DNA from: Mixophyes australis | Lineage: Eukaryota; Chordata; Amphibia; Anura; Limnodynastidae | Assembly (NCBI GenBank): GCA_036250195.1 | Contig: JAVHZZ010000005.1 | Coordinates: forward strand, 68,879,505 to 68,943,504 | Length of the DNA: 64,000 nucleotides | Reading direction: 5' to 3' | Shown here: positions 1 through 13,653 of the stretch, one piece after another | How positions within the stretch are numbered: position 1 is the stretch's first letter | Layout of the letters: each line of letters opens with the position of its first letter | Made by a program: the position numbers and the translations under genes | Notes under the pieces: model-generated | The model's database searches: none | Told to the model about the DNA's origin: nothing | Seen by the model: the letters and a program-made list of their open reading frames with translations, nothing else

Positions 1-1930
1 CCAGGATCCAACTGGACCACCTCACATTGGTTTCATCCCAATCAATGCAGGGGTGTTGCCCAGCTCACACCAACGGAAGGCCCAACCGGAACTTCAATCC
101 CTATTATGTCTTCTGGGATCCAATGGTAGCAGTCTGTGAAGTTTTTGTCCATTTCCATCCAATGGAAGCCACAGAATAGGCTCCCTGAGTCAAAGTTGTG
201 GCCAGCGTACCCCAACGGGGGGTCCGACCGCTACAATAACCCACCTAAAACCTGGCCAGGATCCAACTGGACCAACTCACGTTGTATTCATCCCAATCAG
301 TACAGGGGTGTCTGAATGCAGGCTCAGAACAGGCACCCAGGTCAAAGTTCTGCCCAGCGTACACCAATGTGAGGTCCGACGACAAACTAACCCCCCTAAA
401 ATCTAGGCAGGATCCAACTGGACCACCTCACATTGGTTTCATCCCAATCAATGCAGGGGTGTTGCCCAGCGCACACCAACGAAAGGCCCTACCGGGACAA
501 TAACCCCCCTGAAGCCTGGCCAGGATCCCACTGACCAACTCACGTTGGATTCATCCCAATCAGTACAGGGCTGTCTGAATGCAGGCTCAGAACAGGCTCC
601 CAGGTCAAAGTTCTACCCAGCGCACACCAACGTGAGGTCCGTCCGGGACCCTAACCCCACTAAAATCTAGCCAGGATCCAACTGGACCACCTCACATTGG
701 TTTCATCCCAATCAATGCAGGGGTGTTGCCCAGCTCACACCAACGGAAGGCCCAACCGGAACTTCAATCCCTATTATGTCTTCTGGGATCCAATGGTAGC
801 AGTCTGTGAAGTTTTTGTCCATTTCCATCCAATGGAAGCCACAGAATAGGCTCCCTGAGTCAAAGTTGTGGCCAGCGTACCCCAACGGGGGGTCCGACCG
901 CTACAATAACCCACCTAAAACCTGGCCAGGATCCAACTGGACCAACTCACGTTGTATTCATCCCAATCAGTACAGGGGTGTCTGAATGCAGGCTCAGAAC
1001 AGGCACCCAGGTCAAAGTTCTGCCCAGCGTACACCAATGTGAGGTCCGACGACAAACTAACCCCCCTAAAATCTAGGCAGGATCCAACTGGACCACCTCA
1101 CATTGGTTTCATCCCAATCAATGCAGGGGTGTTGCCCAGCGCACACCAACGGAAGGCCCTACCGGGACAATAACCCCCCTGAAGCCTGGCCAGGATCCCA
1201 CTGACCAACTCACGTTGGATTCATCCCAATCAGTACAGGGCTGTCTGAATGCAGGCTCAGAACAGGCTCCCAGGTCAAAGTTCTACCCAGCGTACATCAA
1301 CATGAGGTCCGACCGGGACCCTAACCCCACTAAAATCTAGCCCAACCGGAACTTTATTCCCTATTATGTCGTCTGGGATCCAATGGTACCAGTCTGTGAA
1401 GTTTTTGTCCATTTCCATCCAATGGAAGCCTCAGAATAGGCTCCCTGAGTCAAAGTTCTGGCCAGCGTACCCCAACGGGCGGTCCGACAGGGACGCTAAC
1501 CCACCTAAAACCTGGCCAGGATCCAACTGGACCAACTCGCGTTGGATTCATCCAAATCAGTACAGGGGTGTCTGAATACAGGCTCAGAACAGGCACCCAG
1601 GTCAAAGTTCTGCCCAGCGTACACCAATGTGAGGTCCGACCGACAACCTAACATCCCTAAAATCTAGCCAGGATCCAACTGGACCACCTCACGTTGGTTT
1701 CATCCCAATCAGTGCAGGGGTGTTGCCCAGCACACACCAATGGAAGGCCCGACCGGGACAATAACCCCCCTGAACCCTGGCCAGGATCCAACTGGACCAA
1801 CTTGCATTGGTTTTATACCAATCAGTGCTTGGGTGTCTGAATGCAGGAATCAGAACAGGTTCCCTGCCCAGCATACACCAATGGGAGGTCCAGCCTGGAC
1901 CCTAACCACCCTAGAACCTGACCAGCATCC
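1..1930. repeat. Tandem satellite-like array with a 670-bp higher-order unit
   Basis: Positions 1-670 and 671-1340 are two near-identical copies of a 670-bp unit; I see only a handful of differences, for example near 482/1152 and 623-640/1293-1310. A third, more diverged copy from 1341 lacks about the first 80 bases and runs to about 1930. Each unit is itself built from related submonomers starting ccaggatccaactggacca, at about 1, 257, 408 and 523, spaced 115 to 256 bp. The array runs off the left edge of the window. Open frames repeated at 282 and 952 are chance readings of the repeat. Confidence 0.9.
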
Positions 1931-2635
1931 AGAGAGGTCAAACAAGCTGGGTCGGTAACAGTCTGGAGCAACAATGCACAAGGGACAATATAAAACAGAA
2001 GTCAAACAATCCGGGTAGTAGAGGCTCAGGAATATCAGAGGTAGTCAGGCAAGCCAAATCATAGGAACACTGTTGCAGGGAGGAAGACCTAATACTCTGG
2101 CACAGATGGGAGGACAGGAACTGCCTTAAATAGAATGGGAAGCCAATGAGAGGAAGAGAGGTGGTGACACCGTCATTGGCTTCAGCCGGAAGATAGAATA
2201 GCGTCCCGATGCCTAGCAACGGGACACGCATGCGTAGAAGCACCAGTGGTCTGGCCGGAAGTCCTACATCTGGTTGCCCGGCAACCAGACGCACCGAAGG
2301 CGGAGACAGGTGACAGTCCCGAGGAAGCAGCAGGATGGCACCTGACAAAACCACTGTAGTACCTTGCTTGCTACATGCATGAAACAATGAAAATATGTAT
2401 TGTCTTATTATGGACAACGATATTTAGTTTCACAGTCATTTACATGTGCTTAATTTGACACAGGGGGATTATAATTAGTATAAATAGTATACATAGTATA
2501 AAAAGTGACAGTCCTTGTTATCATCAGTCAATTGCAAAATGTTGAAGTGGAATTAAAATATTTTGTTCGGAATTTAACAAGATGTATAATTGTATTCTAG
2601 TCCTAAGAATTGTATAAGGTCTGTACCTTATTCAT
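1931..2635. other. Unclassified non-coding stretch
   Basis: The part at 2150-2340 is GC-richer and holds several CpG sites. 2380-2635 is AT-rich. A 159-codon open frame on the - strand (1938-2417) resembles no family I know and has no supporting context. It may be part of a larger repeat that includes the neighbouring tandem array. Confidence 0.4.
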
Positions 2636-3465
2636 AGATTGTCGATGCTTTCCCCCCCTCCCCATACATGTGTCTCCCTCCCCATTAATATGCACCCCTC
2701 CATCTTCGCCATTCATGCGCTCCCTATCCCTCATCACAGTACATTCCTCACCACTCCCTCATCACAGTAAATGTTCCCCTCCCCCCAAAGTAAATGTCAC
2801 CCTTTCCCCTCCCCGCAATCACAGTTAATGTCCCCCTCTCCCCTCTCCACCCCACAGTTAATGTCCCCATCCCCCCCCCACAGTTAATGTCCCCCTCTCC
2901 CCCCCCACAGTTAATGCCCCCCTCTCCCCTCCAATCACAGTTAAGGTCCCCCTCTCCCCCCACAGTTAAGGTCCCCCTCTGCCCCCCAATCACAGTTAAG
3001 GTCCCCCTCTGCCCACCAATCACAGTTAATGTCCCCCTCTCCCCCCAATCACAGTTAAGGTCCCCCTCCCCCCAATCACAGTTAAGGTCCCCCTCTCCCT
3101 TCCCCCTCCACAATTAAGTTCCCCCTCAACCCCCCTTCCACAATTAAGGTCCCCCCTTCCACAATTAAGGTCCCCCTCTCCCTCCCCCCTTCCACAATTA
3201 AGGTTCCCCTCAACCCCCCTTCCACAATTAAGGTCCCCCTCTCCCTCCCCCTTCCACAATTAAGGTCCCCCTCTCTCTCCCCCCTTCCACAATTAAGGTC
3301 CTCCTCTCCCCCCTTTCCACAGGTAAGGTCCCCCTCTCTCTCCACAGATCAGGTCCCCCAGGCTCTCCCTGTCCCCCCTCCCTCCACAGTTATGGTCTCC
3401 CAGGCTTTCCCTCTCCCCCCTCACACCACAGTTATGGTCCACCGGGCTCTCCCTCTCCCCCCCCT
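2636..3465. repeat. Pyrimidine-rich minisatellite
   Basis: This is a tandem array of roughly 25-32 bp units of the form cacagttaaggtccccctct followed by a C-run. The first half mostly carries acagttaatg or acagttaagg and the second half acaattaagg, so two variant blocks abut near 3110. The + strand is almost pure C/T with short AT linkers, so the - strand has many G-runs with quadruplex potential. Several open frames on both strands here are low-complexity artefacts. Confidence 0.88.
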
Positions 3466-3486
3466 CAAAAAAATAATAGCTTATTT

Positions 3487-3630
3487 ACTTACCTTCTCCT
3501 CCACGAGGCTGCAGCTCTGCCTACCGGTCAGTGATACACTGGGAGTGATGACATCACCGCGCCCCTTGCTCCCAGCCTATCAGAGTCTGGGAGGCAAAGC
3601 TGCAGCATTGCGGAGAAGGTGAGTAAAAAA
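3487..3630. repeat. Imperfect inverted repeat
   Basis: The segment cttaccttctcctccacgag with gctgcagctctgcct on the left is mirrored by aggcaaagctgcagc with gcggagaaggtgag on the right. The arms are about 35 bp with about 70 bp between them. This is a foldback or MITE core. The element boundaries are not clear. Confidence 0.55.
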
Positions 3631-3767
3631 AAAAGGGAGACACTGTTGGTGACTGCGGGGTCCGGACACTCCAGGGGGTCTGGACAGATGGAGAGGTCTG
3701 TCCGGGCCCCCTAGTCTGTCCGGGCCCTTTACAGCAGTACTGGCCGTACCCCCCTGATGGCGGCCCT

Positions 3768-3885
3768 GTCTGTATGTATTACCCAGTATTGTTTTATTAC
3801 TGTTTATTCCCAATTGTAAAACGCTATGAAATCTGCTGGCACTATATAAATAAATGTTGATGATGATGATGATGAAGATGAGGAT
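3768..3885 (+). mobile_element. L2/SINE 3'-tail fragment
   Basis: A stretch ending in ctggcactatataaataaa followed by a (GATGAT)n tail matches the shared 3' end of the L2 LINEs and V-SINEs seen elsewhere here, for example 30020-30066. Only the tail remains. Confidence 0.7.
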
Positions 3886-6066
3886 GCATGTTTCATGCTT
3901 CCATAGCAAGAACTATATGCACTGCCCTGCAGGTAAAATATTTGCAGGGCATATATAATTATGCAATTATATGTAATATGATTCCAGATTACATGGCCAC
4001 CCTGTTAACACTTGGACTGTTGATTTTATTACATAACCTCTGTTCCTGTAATATAACAAAGTAGCCGTTCTTATTATAATCCTATCTATCATTAAATTAT
4101 GATAATTATAAAAAAAATAATTAGTGGTCAGTTTATCATATCATATACAACTCATACAATTAGCTAGTTCCAAATAACATTTTTTTTCTTATAGAATACA
4201 TTTGGAAGCTCTTAGTTTGACACAGATGAAAATACCACATGCTATTTTGTGAACTTTCGGTTTCATTGCACTTTCTTACTGTGACTTTGAATTGATTGCA
4301 ACTGAGTAAAAGCAAATAAACATTTCAGTTGACATACAACAAAATTAGCTTCAATGAAAACAGAGATCTTTTAATGTAATTTGTCAGTGGCATTAGGCCA
4401 TAGGTTGAAAAATACCTAGGTGAACTTTTCCAAAAGAAAATAGTTTCCTATACTGTTGTTGTAGCATAGTCACTGATTATACTAGTGGGATAAGGGGAAA
4501 CTGACAGTGACATCATTTTAGAATCTGGGGTTTGAAACTAAACATTGAGAATTCTTAGAAATGGACAAGTATAACATTTGACTTATTTTAGTTATAATTA
4601 TTAAAATGCTACATTTAGATTTGTTGTGCTTGTTTCCTATTTAAGGATGTAAGCCCATTATGCATCTCTTTGTAACAGTCTTCTGTTTATCTTTGTGCTT
4701 GTCAGGCTGTTGTCATGTTGCTGAAATGCTATCTATCAAAGATCAATGTGCCTTTAAACTGTTTCTTCTCCTCTCTCTTTGCTTCGATAGCCAAACTTAT
4801 TTCATTTTCACAATAAATATCCTGATGCGCAATAAATGTTTGGTGCTTTTTTTTAAATTTAATTGTGTGTTTATCCTGCATATGTCTTACCATATGACAA
4901 CCTTTACTGATTGTATTTATATGTGAGATTGTCGCTTTTCATGATACTATCACACTTCTGCCAGCTAAGGCATTCAACAGGAAAATAATGAGGTTTCGAA
5001 ACAAAATTGAAGAATGGCCCAATACTTTTTAATGGTATGTCATGTAATTTGAACAGATCAATCAATCTGATAAAAGTGGACGCTCTATTTTCTTCTGAAT
5101 AATCTTTGCAATAAGGACATGATATCAATCTCATATACTTTTCTATATGCTTGCACAGTTTCAAAGTAATTGTGGTCACTATCAAAAGATGTCAGAACCA
5201 GCGTAGTCTCATCAGATGAAGAAATTCAGTTGGCGTTTGAGTAGACCAGAAAATATCTGTGGACATGGAAGCTGGAGCAATGTAACATGTTGCTTCTGCA
5301 TGTCAATTTAAAACAAAAGTACATCTTCAATATGTTATTCTACTTACTATTTAGCACATCAGTGTAGCATACAGTGTGTTTGCCCTACTCAAGTGAAATG
5401 TTGAGAACAGTGTTGTGATTTAGGCCCAGTGCAAAGAAAAAGAACATCATTCACTGATTTACTTGGTGATATAATTTAACACAAAGTGCTTCCTTGTATA
5501 GGGGCTGAACATAACTGTGTATACCACATAAACTGTAGACATAAGGCAAATAAGGAAAAGCTCCTAGCACACTAAAACATAACCTTTATTGGTATTGATT
5601 AAAATAACTCTTATATTCTTACAACTCTTATATTTACTATATTAAAATTTAAAAACCTACCCAAAGTTATAAGAGAGACTAATTCAATTCAATACATGTG
5701 TCACAGTAGCCAAGTGTTCATGGAATATTAGTGTATTGTCCTGATCACCTAATGCATGGTTCGGGTGTGGTAGGATTTTTCGATAGTCAAATCCCCGACA
5801 CTGTTTAGCTCAACATAAAACATCCGAAGACTAGCAGGGTGACATGGGAGAAATACAGACTTATCATCACACAGAAACACCACATTTCCTACCCGGCAAC
5901 AATAAATTGTGACTACACCAAAGGGTCACAGTTGAAACTGACGTCAGTTCAAAACGCGACTGTGACATTTCCGGTTTTAAAGCGGCAATGCACGGATCCT
6001 AGCATTAGCCCTAGCCCTAACCGTAAACCTACCCCTTAGATTAGATTGTACTGACCATATATCTAG
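3886..6066. other. AT-rich non-coding DNA
   Basis: I see no gene, RNA or clear mobile element. Open frames of up to 93 codons occur without family resemblance. A short telomere-like stretch (ccctagccctaacc, about 6009-6022) is present but not repeated further. Confidence 0.5.
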
Positions 6067-7015
6067 ATACAATGGCTTGGAAAAGTATTCAACAAACTAA
6101 AAAGTCAATAGATGTGTCTGTATTACAAATGACTCTTACACAGATTGTTCCAGACAGTATTTTTATTGTGAACTGGTAGATTCTAAAAGTAAGTTTTTAA
6201 ACTTTTTTTAAAAAACAAAAACTGAAAAATGTTGATTTCGCAAGTATTCAACCCCGGTGCTGTAGAAGCTCCAAGTTTACACAGATAAAAGATATTGTCC
6301 TAACAATTGGCTTTCAATCATCCTCTGTAAATCATTAAAAAGGTCAGATTTTATGGATAAAAGACCTCTTAATACAAATAACATGGGTCATACTGTGAAA
6401 ATGAAGAACAAAGAGCATTCTAAGAAAATGAAAGATAAAGTTGCAAAAGGTTACAGAACAATATCCAAGTGCTTGGATGTCCCAGTGACCAATGTTGGAT
6501 CAATTGTATGGAAATGGAAGCTGCATTATATCACAGAGGCACTGCTTAGACAAGGTTGTCTATCAAAAACTCAGCAAGAAGGTGAAATAAATGGGATGGA
6601 TGCTCCTTTTTGTTACAAATCGGTTCCGTATTGCCACCGTACCTCATAGCTCAGACATGTGCATAATACAGGAGATTGTTGTCACATGCAGGTAGTAACC
6701 AGTTCCTGACAGAAATTCCTGCAGCTCCTTTAATGTTGCCATAGGGCTCTCTGTAGCCTCCCTGACTTTCTCCTGTCCTATCATCAACATTGGTGTTATG
6801 TATTTATCTTTGGCTACATTTTCTCCACTTACGGATTTAGTCTTCATAGCATTCCTTTGTACATGCAGTGCCTTTATAATTCTATTATACCCCTCTAGTG
6901 GGTTGTACATTTCAACAATGAGATCCTGTAGATGTTTTGAAAGCTATCCCACTAGGGTGCAAACAAGAAAACTGCAAGGAAATCCTACAGGAAGAACTGA
7001 TCTTTATTTGGGGTA
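6067..7015. mobile_element. Degenerate Tc1-like DNA transposon remnant
   Basis: The left end, acaatggcttggaaaagtat at about 6068, matches the usual terminal repeat of vertebrate Tc1-like elements. A broken transposase N-terminus follows on the + strand at 6400-6600: KVAKGYRTISKCLDVPVTNV is the helix-turn-helix of a Tc1 transposase, followed by a recognisable Trp-Lys-Trp-Lys stretch. From about 6680 to 7015, sequence of Tc1 terminal type continues, probably from a second fragment in the opposite orientation. No DDE catalytic core is visible. The left-hand call is firm and the right-hand boundary is approximate. Confidence 0.72.
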
Positions 7016-8491
7016 ATCACAATTGTTCCATTGATGGCAGGTTGAGCACAGCTACAGCCCATTATGTTAGGGTATGCACACTTATGCATCCAGGGTATTA
7101 TGTATTTTTTATTTTCTTAAAAATAGTTTTTCACTTGGATTTTGTTGGTTGCAAGGTCACATTACAGGCAGAAATGGTCTTTTGTATGACTCTGTTAAAA
7201 ATGGCTAATGATAAGTTTCTATCACAAACAGTCACTAGATTAGCATATATTATAATGTGTAAAAAAGTGTTTTTGGTCAAGTCACAAAAATAAAGTAGCA
7301 TCAAGTTATGTTTTAAAAGCAAAGACAGGTATAATATGTAATATTATATACCAATTTAAATTTCAGATATTAGCTATACATTCAGAAGTGCTTTCAATTT
7401 CATATAAAATGTTATTTAATATTAAAAAAGCATTTGTTTGGCTAGTGTTCCAAATCCTGATTCACATTAACATTTAGGACAAAGATAATCTCAAACCTAT
7501 GTTTACACATAATTAATGTGTGTGAGCTGGTTTTGATTTTGAATACATTGCTATTTTATAGAAGAACTGTTCACTGCAAATACCTGCCAGTCAGATATGA
7601 GATATGAGAGACTTTATGTATTTAAACATATACATTTGGTCACTAAGGAATATAATGTAAAAAGTGCATATGTAATACAATCATAAATATAACATCTAAG
7701 GTATTTTTAAAGTTTAGCAACATCTTTATAATTACTATATAGTTGTGTTCTGTTCATTTCATGAAGCTGGTTTTCTGCTGCCTTTTTTTTTAGATAATTT
7801 TTTTAGATAATTAGTGACAATTTGTATCTCACTACTCAATCTACTTCAATGAATTTATAACAGTTCGTCTTATTAAGATAAATTATACTTTTTTGAAGCT
7901 CAAATGGCGCTATTGAAAGGATAATAAAACAAGGAAATATTATAGCAAAGCTTTAACATGCTTTCACATGAAGATTTATGAAGAATATAGAAAATTATTT
8001 AGACATGTGCACACCTCCTCCTCATCTAACTAATTGAAGCGAATAACAGTATTCATATTGTACAGGTTATCATAAAAAGTCACACAGGAAAACTGAAATA
8101 ATATAATAGCAACAATCCAATAAATATATTTCAAAGCAAGAGCAATGGGGTGCTAACCTCTGATTGGTTAAGCTCAGGCTGGGCTGGGCTGGGGGGCATG
8201 GGGGCATCTCCATTAAAATAGGCTGCTTAGTCGAGTCTTGCCCCCTGGGCTGAAATTTGCCAGCCCTCCCCTGGTTAAGCTCCACTTATTGTGTATTTGC
8301 AACCACTGCTGAATTTACAATCTTTGACCCCCCCCATCCCACATTCTATTTACCAAAAAGGAAATTATTACACTCAGCCCACATAACTCAAATTTCATCT
8401 GAAAATCTACAATCAAATTCCGCAAAAAATAAATGTTAAACAAAATACAATTATGATATAAGTAACCTTCATTCCACCCTACTACACCTAT
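7016..8491. other. AT-rich non-coding DNA
   Basis: No gene is seen. A GC-richer patch at 8140-8290, with a short gggctgggctgggct repeat, may be part of an unidentified repeat. Confidence 0.45.
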
Positions 8492-9180
8492 GGGTCTGAT
8501 TAATCAAGATATGTAAACAGCGATTTTGTGTGTACAATTTGCAAAATCACTATGCCACATAGGCCACAGAACACAGCCACGTTCAGTTCATCGTAGAGCA
8601 CAATGGACATTTTACGGTTTCAGGGAGGGAACAGGGCAGGAAAGGACATTTGGTCTTAGTTAATGTACAGTAAGGGTGTACCAATCACAAGCGCACGCAG
8701 CAATATCCAATCCAAGCTCTGGACATCTCAAAAGTACTTGTTTCTCAGCTTTGCTCCAGCTACAAGGCCAGTCAACCTGCCACTTGCTAATGATGACGGC
8801 TGTGTATACATGCTTTAACATGTGTTTACAATCAGTTGCAACTGTAAAAAAATATTTTATGTACAGTAAACATTAATAACATCCTAATAAATGTGCTTCA
8901 TGACCCCCGTCCCCCACTATTTTTGTTACTTTTTAAATGTTTTGTCATTAATGACTATATTATTACCAGGAGATTTTCATTCAATTTCTTTTTCTGTGCT
9001 TTCTTTTGAGAATTTATATCCCACATAGGTATTGGCCGTAACCTGTGGTGTCCTGTGTAGTAGAGCACAGCAGATCTAAACCCATATTTGCTAGTGTGCA
9101 TATCTTCAGATCCTGAATTACGTGAGTTCTGAAACAAACGCACATTGCACTCAGTATGGGTGCCTGGAGGAATCAGACAC
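8492..9180 (+). mobile_element. Non-autonomous element of a ~680-bp family (copy 1)
   Basis: This stretch aligns over its whole length with the reverse complement of 33434-34101 and in part with 22440-23045. Shared blocks include the start tctgattaatcaag, a centre near 8785-8880 (atgatgacggctgtgtatac onward), and the end near 9130-9160. The ends are degenerate inverted repeats of the form GGGYCTGATTNATCAAG. The flanks TAT and TAC are compatible with a decayed 3-bp target duplication. There is no coding capacity. The class is probably Harbinger-like by analogy with the other 3-bp-duplication elements here. Confidence 0.72.
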
Positions 9181-10280
9181 TACATGTTTATTTCAATGAA
9201 ATGAAGGGGTTCAGTAACGGCATTAACAGTGGTAGCCCCAGATTTGTAGGAAAAGCACATTTCTAGGTTCAACATGATAAAAAGCTTCAAACTCACTAAA
9301 GTGACACCTAATAAAGAGAGTTCAGAAGTCCCCACATTATTTGATTCATTTAAAACATAAAACGAAGCTATATACAATTTTAAGAGGAAAAATGAAGAGA
9401 TTTGATAAAAAGGGGTGCAGCTGCCGAATGATTTTCAGGTGGAAGTTTCAAGAACTGTGAAGTTAGTTCATACCTTGAAATATGCTATGCAGACAAGAAG
9501 CATTGTTTGCACTTTTTGCAGGTTGTAAATGACTAATACAATTTAGGATGTGTATCCACTACGGCTACCACTGTGTCATGAGTGTCATATGAAGTGTGCA
9601 AACACCCAAGCATTACATTAGCGTACCCACTGAAACTAAAATATCTGTTCTTGTCACTCTCACTAGTCATTCTGTATATTCCCTCTAATTAAATGCCAAT
9701 TTGTATTGGGAAACCAAAATATCAAGTTAATTGTATTGTCTGACAATTACTTTATGGAGTATTACATCTTGTGCAGAAAAAATAAAAGCACCTCTTTAAA
9801 TATAGCAGTGGTTTTATAGATTTGAGCCAAATGCATGAAATGAAGGACTGGCTAGGACATGTAGGCAGTTCAAATGATAATTAAACTAGTTTGTTCACAG
9901 CAACCACATGGTTATGAATGCACTAATGACAAAAACTGCTTCACAAGGAAAGGGAAAATCTATAAAAATACCAATGCCAAAAAATCTATTTTGATTGGAA
10001 TGATGCAGTAGTTTTTATTCATCAGTAGGTAAAAGGAAATTATAGACAGAAAATGGTGGAAGAATACACATAGAGCCCTATAATAACTTTTACTTGACCA
10101 CATTCTAGTGTTTACAGTGCTGCTTGTGGAAAACAGAAAAGGCCAATTATTTACCAAATATTTGTAAATACTCACATTCATAAAAGTAAATCAGTAAAGG
10201 ATAAGTCCTAAGTTTCCGAACACACAACACCATGCAAGATTAAAGCTTGCATTAGGTAAGATCTCTTTTTGTCTTGACAT
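9181..10280. other. AT-rich non-coding DNA
   Basis: No recognisable gene or repeat. Confidence 0.5.
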
Positions 10281-11600
10281 CAGAGCTGGATTAAGAGGGG
10301 GGGGGGGGGGCGCACCGGGAGCATGTGCCCTGGGCCCCCCTCTATCAGATGGCCCCCTGGACCAGGGACTGTAAAAGGGTGCCAGCGGTGGGTCAGTATA
10401 ATACTCTTCTTTTTAGTGGCTGCAGATCTAATGATCCATCCAACTCCCTATGTGTGCCTGCCTCATCTCTCCTCCTATCCCATTCACTGACATAGGTCAC
10501 ATGGGATGGCACCACGTGACAGGTGTCATTCCATATGTGCCCTACAGTAAGAGAGGCTCCTATACAGTACGGATGTAACAAGGTAAGTGTGAGGGGAGGG
10601 GGGGGGGGGGTGTTAATATAATGTATGAGGGAAGGAAGGGGGTACATTAATATAGCATGTGAGAGAAGGGAGGGGAGTAGGTTAATATAATATGTGAAGG
10701 AAGGGATGGGGGGTTCTTAACATAATGTGGGTGGGAGGCAGACTATTAATTTAATGGTGGAGTGTAGGTGAGGGATAATTATTTGTGGGGTGATGGAGGG
10801 GCTAATTAATTTAATAGTGAGGCCTATTACATTAAGGTAGGGTGATGGGACCTTTAATTTAATGCTGGGGTGGTTTTAGGACTTTTAATTGAATGTGGGG
10901 CTGAGTTTGTGGAGGAAGGCTATTTATTAAATGAATATGAATTATTTACTGCTGAGGATGATTGTAGGAAATGGATACATTTTTTAAATGTAAATGCTAT
11001 TAATTTATTGCTGGGGTTGTTTGCAGGGAGGTAAATATGTTTATTTAATAGATGGGAATAATATTAATTTAATGTTGGGGCTGGATGGAATGAATTAGGC
11101 CTATTTATTAAATGTAAATACCATTATTTTAATGTTGAGGCTGGAGGAAGGTCTAATTATTAAATGTGGGTGTTATTGATTTAACGCTGGTGCTGGTTGG
11201 AGCTTTCTAAATTACATGTACCCATTTTTTTCCAAATCGGACACCCAACATTCCAGGATCCAGAAACTAAAGACACCAGCAGCCACAGGTGGTAAAAGTG
11301 ACAATAACAGGTAGGAGAGAGCAGGACAGTCTGCCAACTGTCCTGAATCTAGTGGAGCAATACCAAATTTGAGTAACTGTCTCACTTAGTCAGGATTCGG
11401 TGACTTGAAGAACAGTTGGGAGGTATGTCCTGCTTCACACTGTACTGCTTGTGAAGGCAGAGCTGCGTGTACCTAACAGTAGTGCACATACTATTGCCTG
11501 TGTATTTGTTTAAAATGTGTCTAAAATGATAACCGTACTACAGCATAGGGGCCTCCTGTATTATGTGCCCCGGGCCACTCAAAGCATTGATCCTGCTCTG
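10281..11600. mobile_element. hAT-like non-autonomous transposon, 1.3 kb
   Basis: The ends cagagctggattaa and the inverse of ttgatcctgctctg form a terminal inverted repeat of the hAT type (CAGRGC-GGAT). The flanking 8-mers cttgacat and tttgacct match at six of eight positions, consistent with an old 8-bp target duplication. The interior has a run of about 13 G near 10299 and a long series of degenerate repeats built on ttaatttaatg plus gtggggctg (10560-11215). No transposase is left. The ends resemble those of the smaller element at 22463-22762. Confidence 0.7.
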
Positions 11601-13653
11601 TTTGACCTTTAGCAGTGTTGAGTGTGCAGTAAGTGTTATAAGTGTTGCATCATCCAGTATGTTTTTGTTGTGTAAGGTGATGATGAAGCATTTTTCAGTT
11701 GTCAGTGTTGATGTTGTCCTGCCACCATAGCCGATATTGCAGCGGATCCTCATAATTAATATAAAAAAATACTTCTAAAAAGAAAGGATGCAGGCTGTAA
11801 AAATAAATCTGAGTACTTCCAGCTTAGAATATTTAGTGTGAGAAACATCACGAAAATATAAACGTTCAGCAGAACTGGACAAGGCAAGACTTGAAAAGAC
11901 CTAGAAAATATCTGATTGTCACTGCTCATAAATTGGTCATATATGCAGAGCAGAACCCTTATATTACTACAACAGACCTGTGTGTAAATGTTTAGTTAAT
12001 ATCAGACTACTGGTCCACTGTACACCAATATCTACACAAAGTCTGAAGTATGCAAAACAATATTTAGATAAGCTAAAAACTTTCTGGAACAATGCTCTGT
12101 GACTAAACTAAAATATCACAGCTGCAAAAGATAGTTTGGGAGAAAAAAATGGTGAACCATTTGAAGAAAAGAACATCTTGCCAACTGTTAACATGGAGAT
12201 GGATCTATTGGGGTTGTGTAGCAGTCAGTGAAGCAGGAAATATTGTCCAGGTAGAACAAAGAATGGAGTCATATAAATATCAGTAAATTGTAGACAGTAA
12301 ATGTGTCAGTGTCAGTAGAGAAATTTAATGAAAAGCAGTGTTTATAGCCCCCAGACTTCAGTATTTTTGAAAATCTCAGGTAGATCTAAAAAATACAGTG
12401 CACACAAGACCTAATAATATTTCTGAGCAACAAGTGTTCTGTAAGAGAATAGGAAAATTTTCTAAGCAAGAATAAAAATACTGACTAACTACAAGAAACA
12501 ATTCAAAGCTGTCATTCCTGCCAAGGATGTGTTACTAAGTACTGTCACATTCACACTTTTATTTTTTTTAACAATCTGTTAAATTAAGATAATAAGTAAT
12601 TGTGCATTAAAAGATGTCATGTTTAAGATTGTATCCTTCAGAGGTTTTGCTAACTACTTTTCACATAGAGATTCAGTGCAAATATATAATTTGTTCAGGG
12701 ATGCTCTGCTTTGCCTTACAAAAATACATATCAAAGTTATCATGTTATGTTCATTTGCCTAAATGACCCCTTACCAATACATTAATACTGTCAATGAAAT
12801 GTGGCATCCAGTGTCCCAACTGGGAACTCCCTTATCATTTATGGTCCACCCAGAGTCCCCAGTGCAGCAAAGAAAAACAAAAATAAGTCCAAATAAAGCA
12901 TTAATAAAATTACCCACATGCACAATGCAAACAAGCAAAAAAAATGCAGGTCTCCAGAATTTTGCTTCACTGCCAATGAATCAGAAGCATTTTTTCACAC
13001 TGGCTGCTTGTGATTAACTGACAGTGAAAAGGAATCCAGGAAGTTCCAGCTTTGCATTTTCACTTTTATATTTCCTACATTTTTTCACCTTTGGATTACA
13101 ATGGCTCAAGAAGAAGAAAAGAAGATATTTTATTTTATTTAGTTAAGTGGCAAATGAGGAAAGGAATTTATTCAGCTCAAGTTTATTTGTGTGAAATTCT
13201 TACTAAATGTGCTCTACCCTTCCATATTTACTGCCCATTCATGAGTCTCGTCTACCCATGTTTCATTTTATCCTTATTCTTCCAACTTTATTATTTATAT
13301 ATATAGTTTTTATTTGACAGACTTTTAGTATTTGTTTCCATAAATGTTATGCTTTTTTATTCTATTTTTTCCTGTTACCTGCTTAAATATTGTCTTTTCC
13401 AATCCCGGGCCCCACTCCTCCCCAAATTCGCTTTTCTGAGTTCTGTTCCTGTCTACACTATCTTCCGCTTTGCTTCTACCCTCTACCTCAATTCCCAGTT
13501 TAAAATCTCCTCCAGCCTTCTAACCATGTTTTACCCAAAGGTGACCTCTCAACTGTATTAATTAGTGTAGGAGAAGTAAAGAGATACAATGTGCAGTAAA
13601 TAAGAACACAAAGGGGATAATGTACAATGCATAGCACAATTATACACTTGCAC
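11601..13653. other. Non-coding DNA
   Basis: No recognisable gene. 13240-13560 is pyrimidine-rich and gives chance open frames. Confidence 0.45.

Noticed and set aside
1..1930. CRISPR-like regular repeats
   Set aside because: Units are hundreds of bases long without short repeat/spacer structure; vertebrate context.
1938..2417. 159-codon frame on the - strand
   Set aside because: No family resemblance and no splice or promoter context; it overlaps the end of the tandem array.
2748..3345. Gly-rich and Pro-rich frames over the minisatellite
   Set aside because: The repeat unit generates them on both strands; low complexity only.
6009..6022. Telomere-like ccctagccctaacc
   Set aside because: Only two to three imperfect units; chance similarity.
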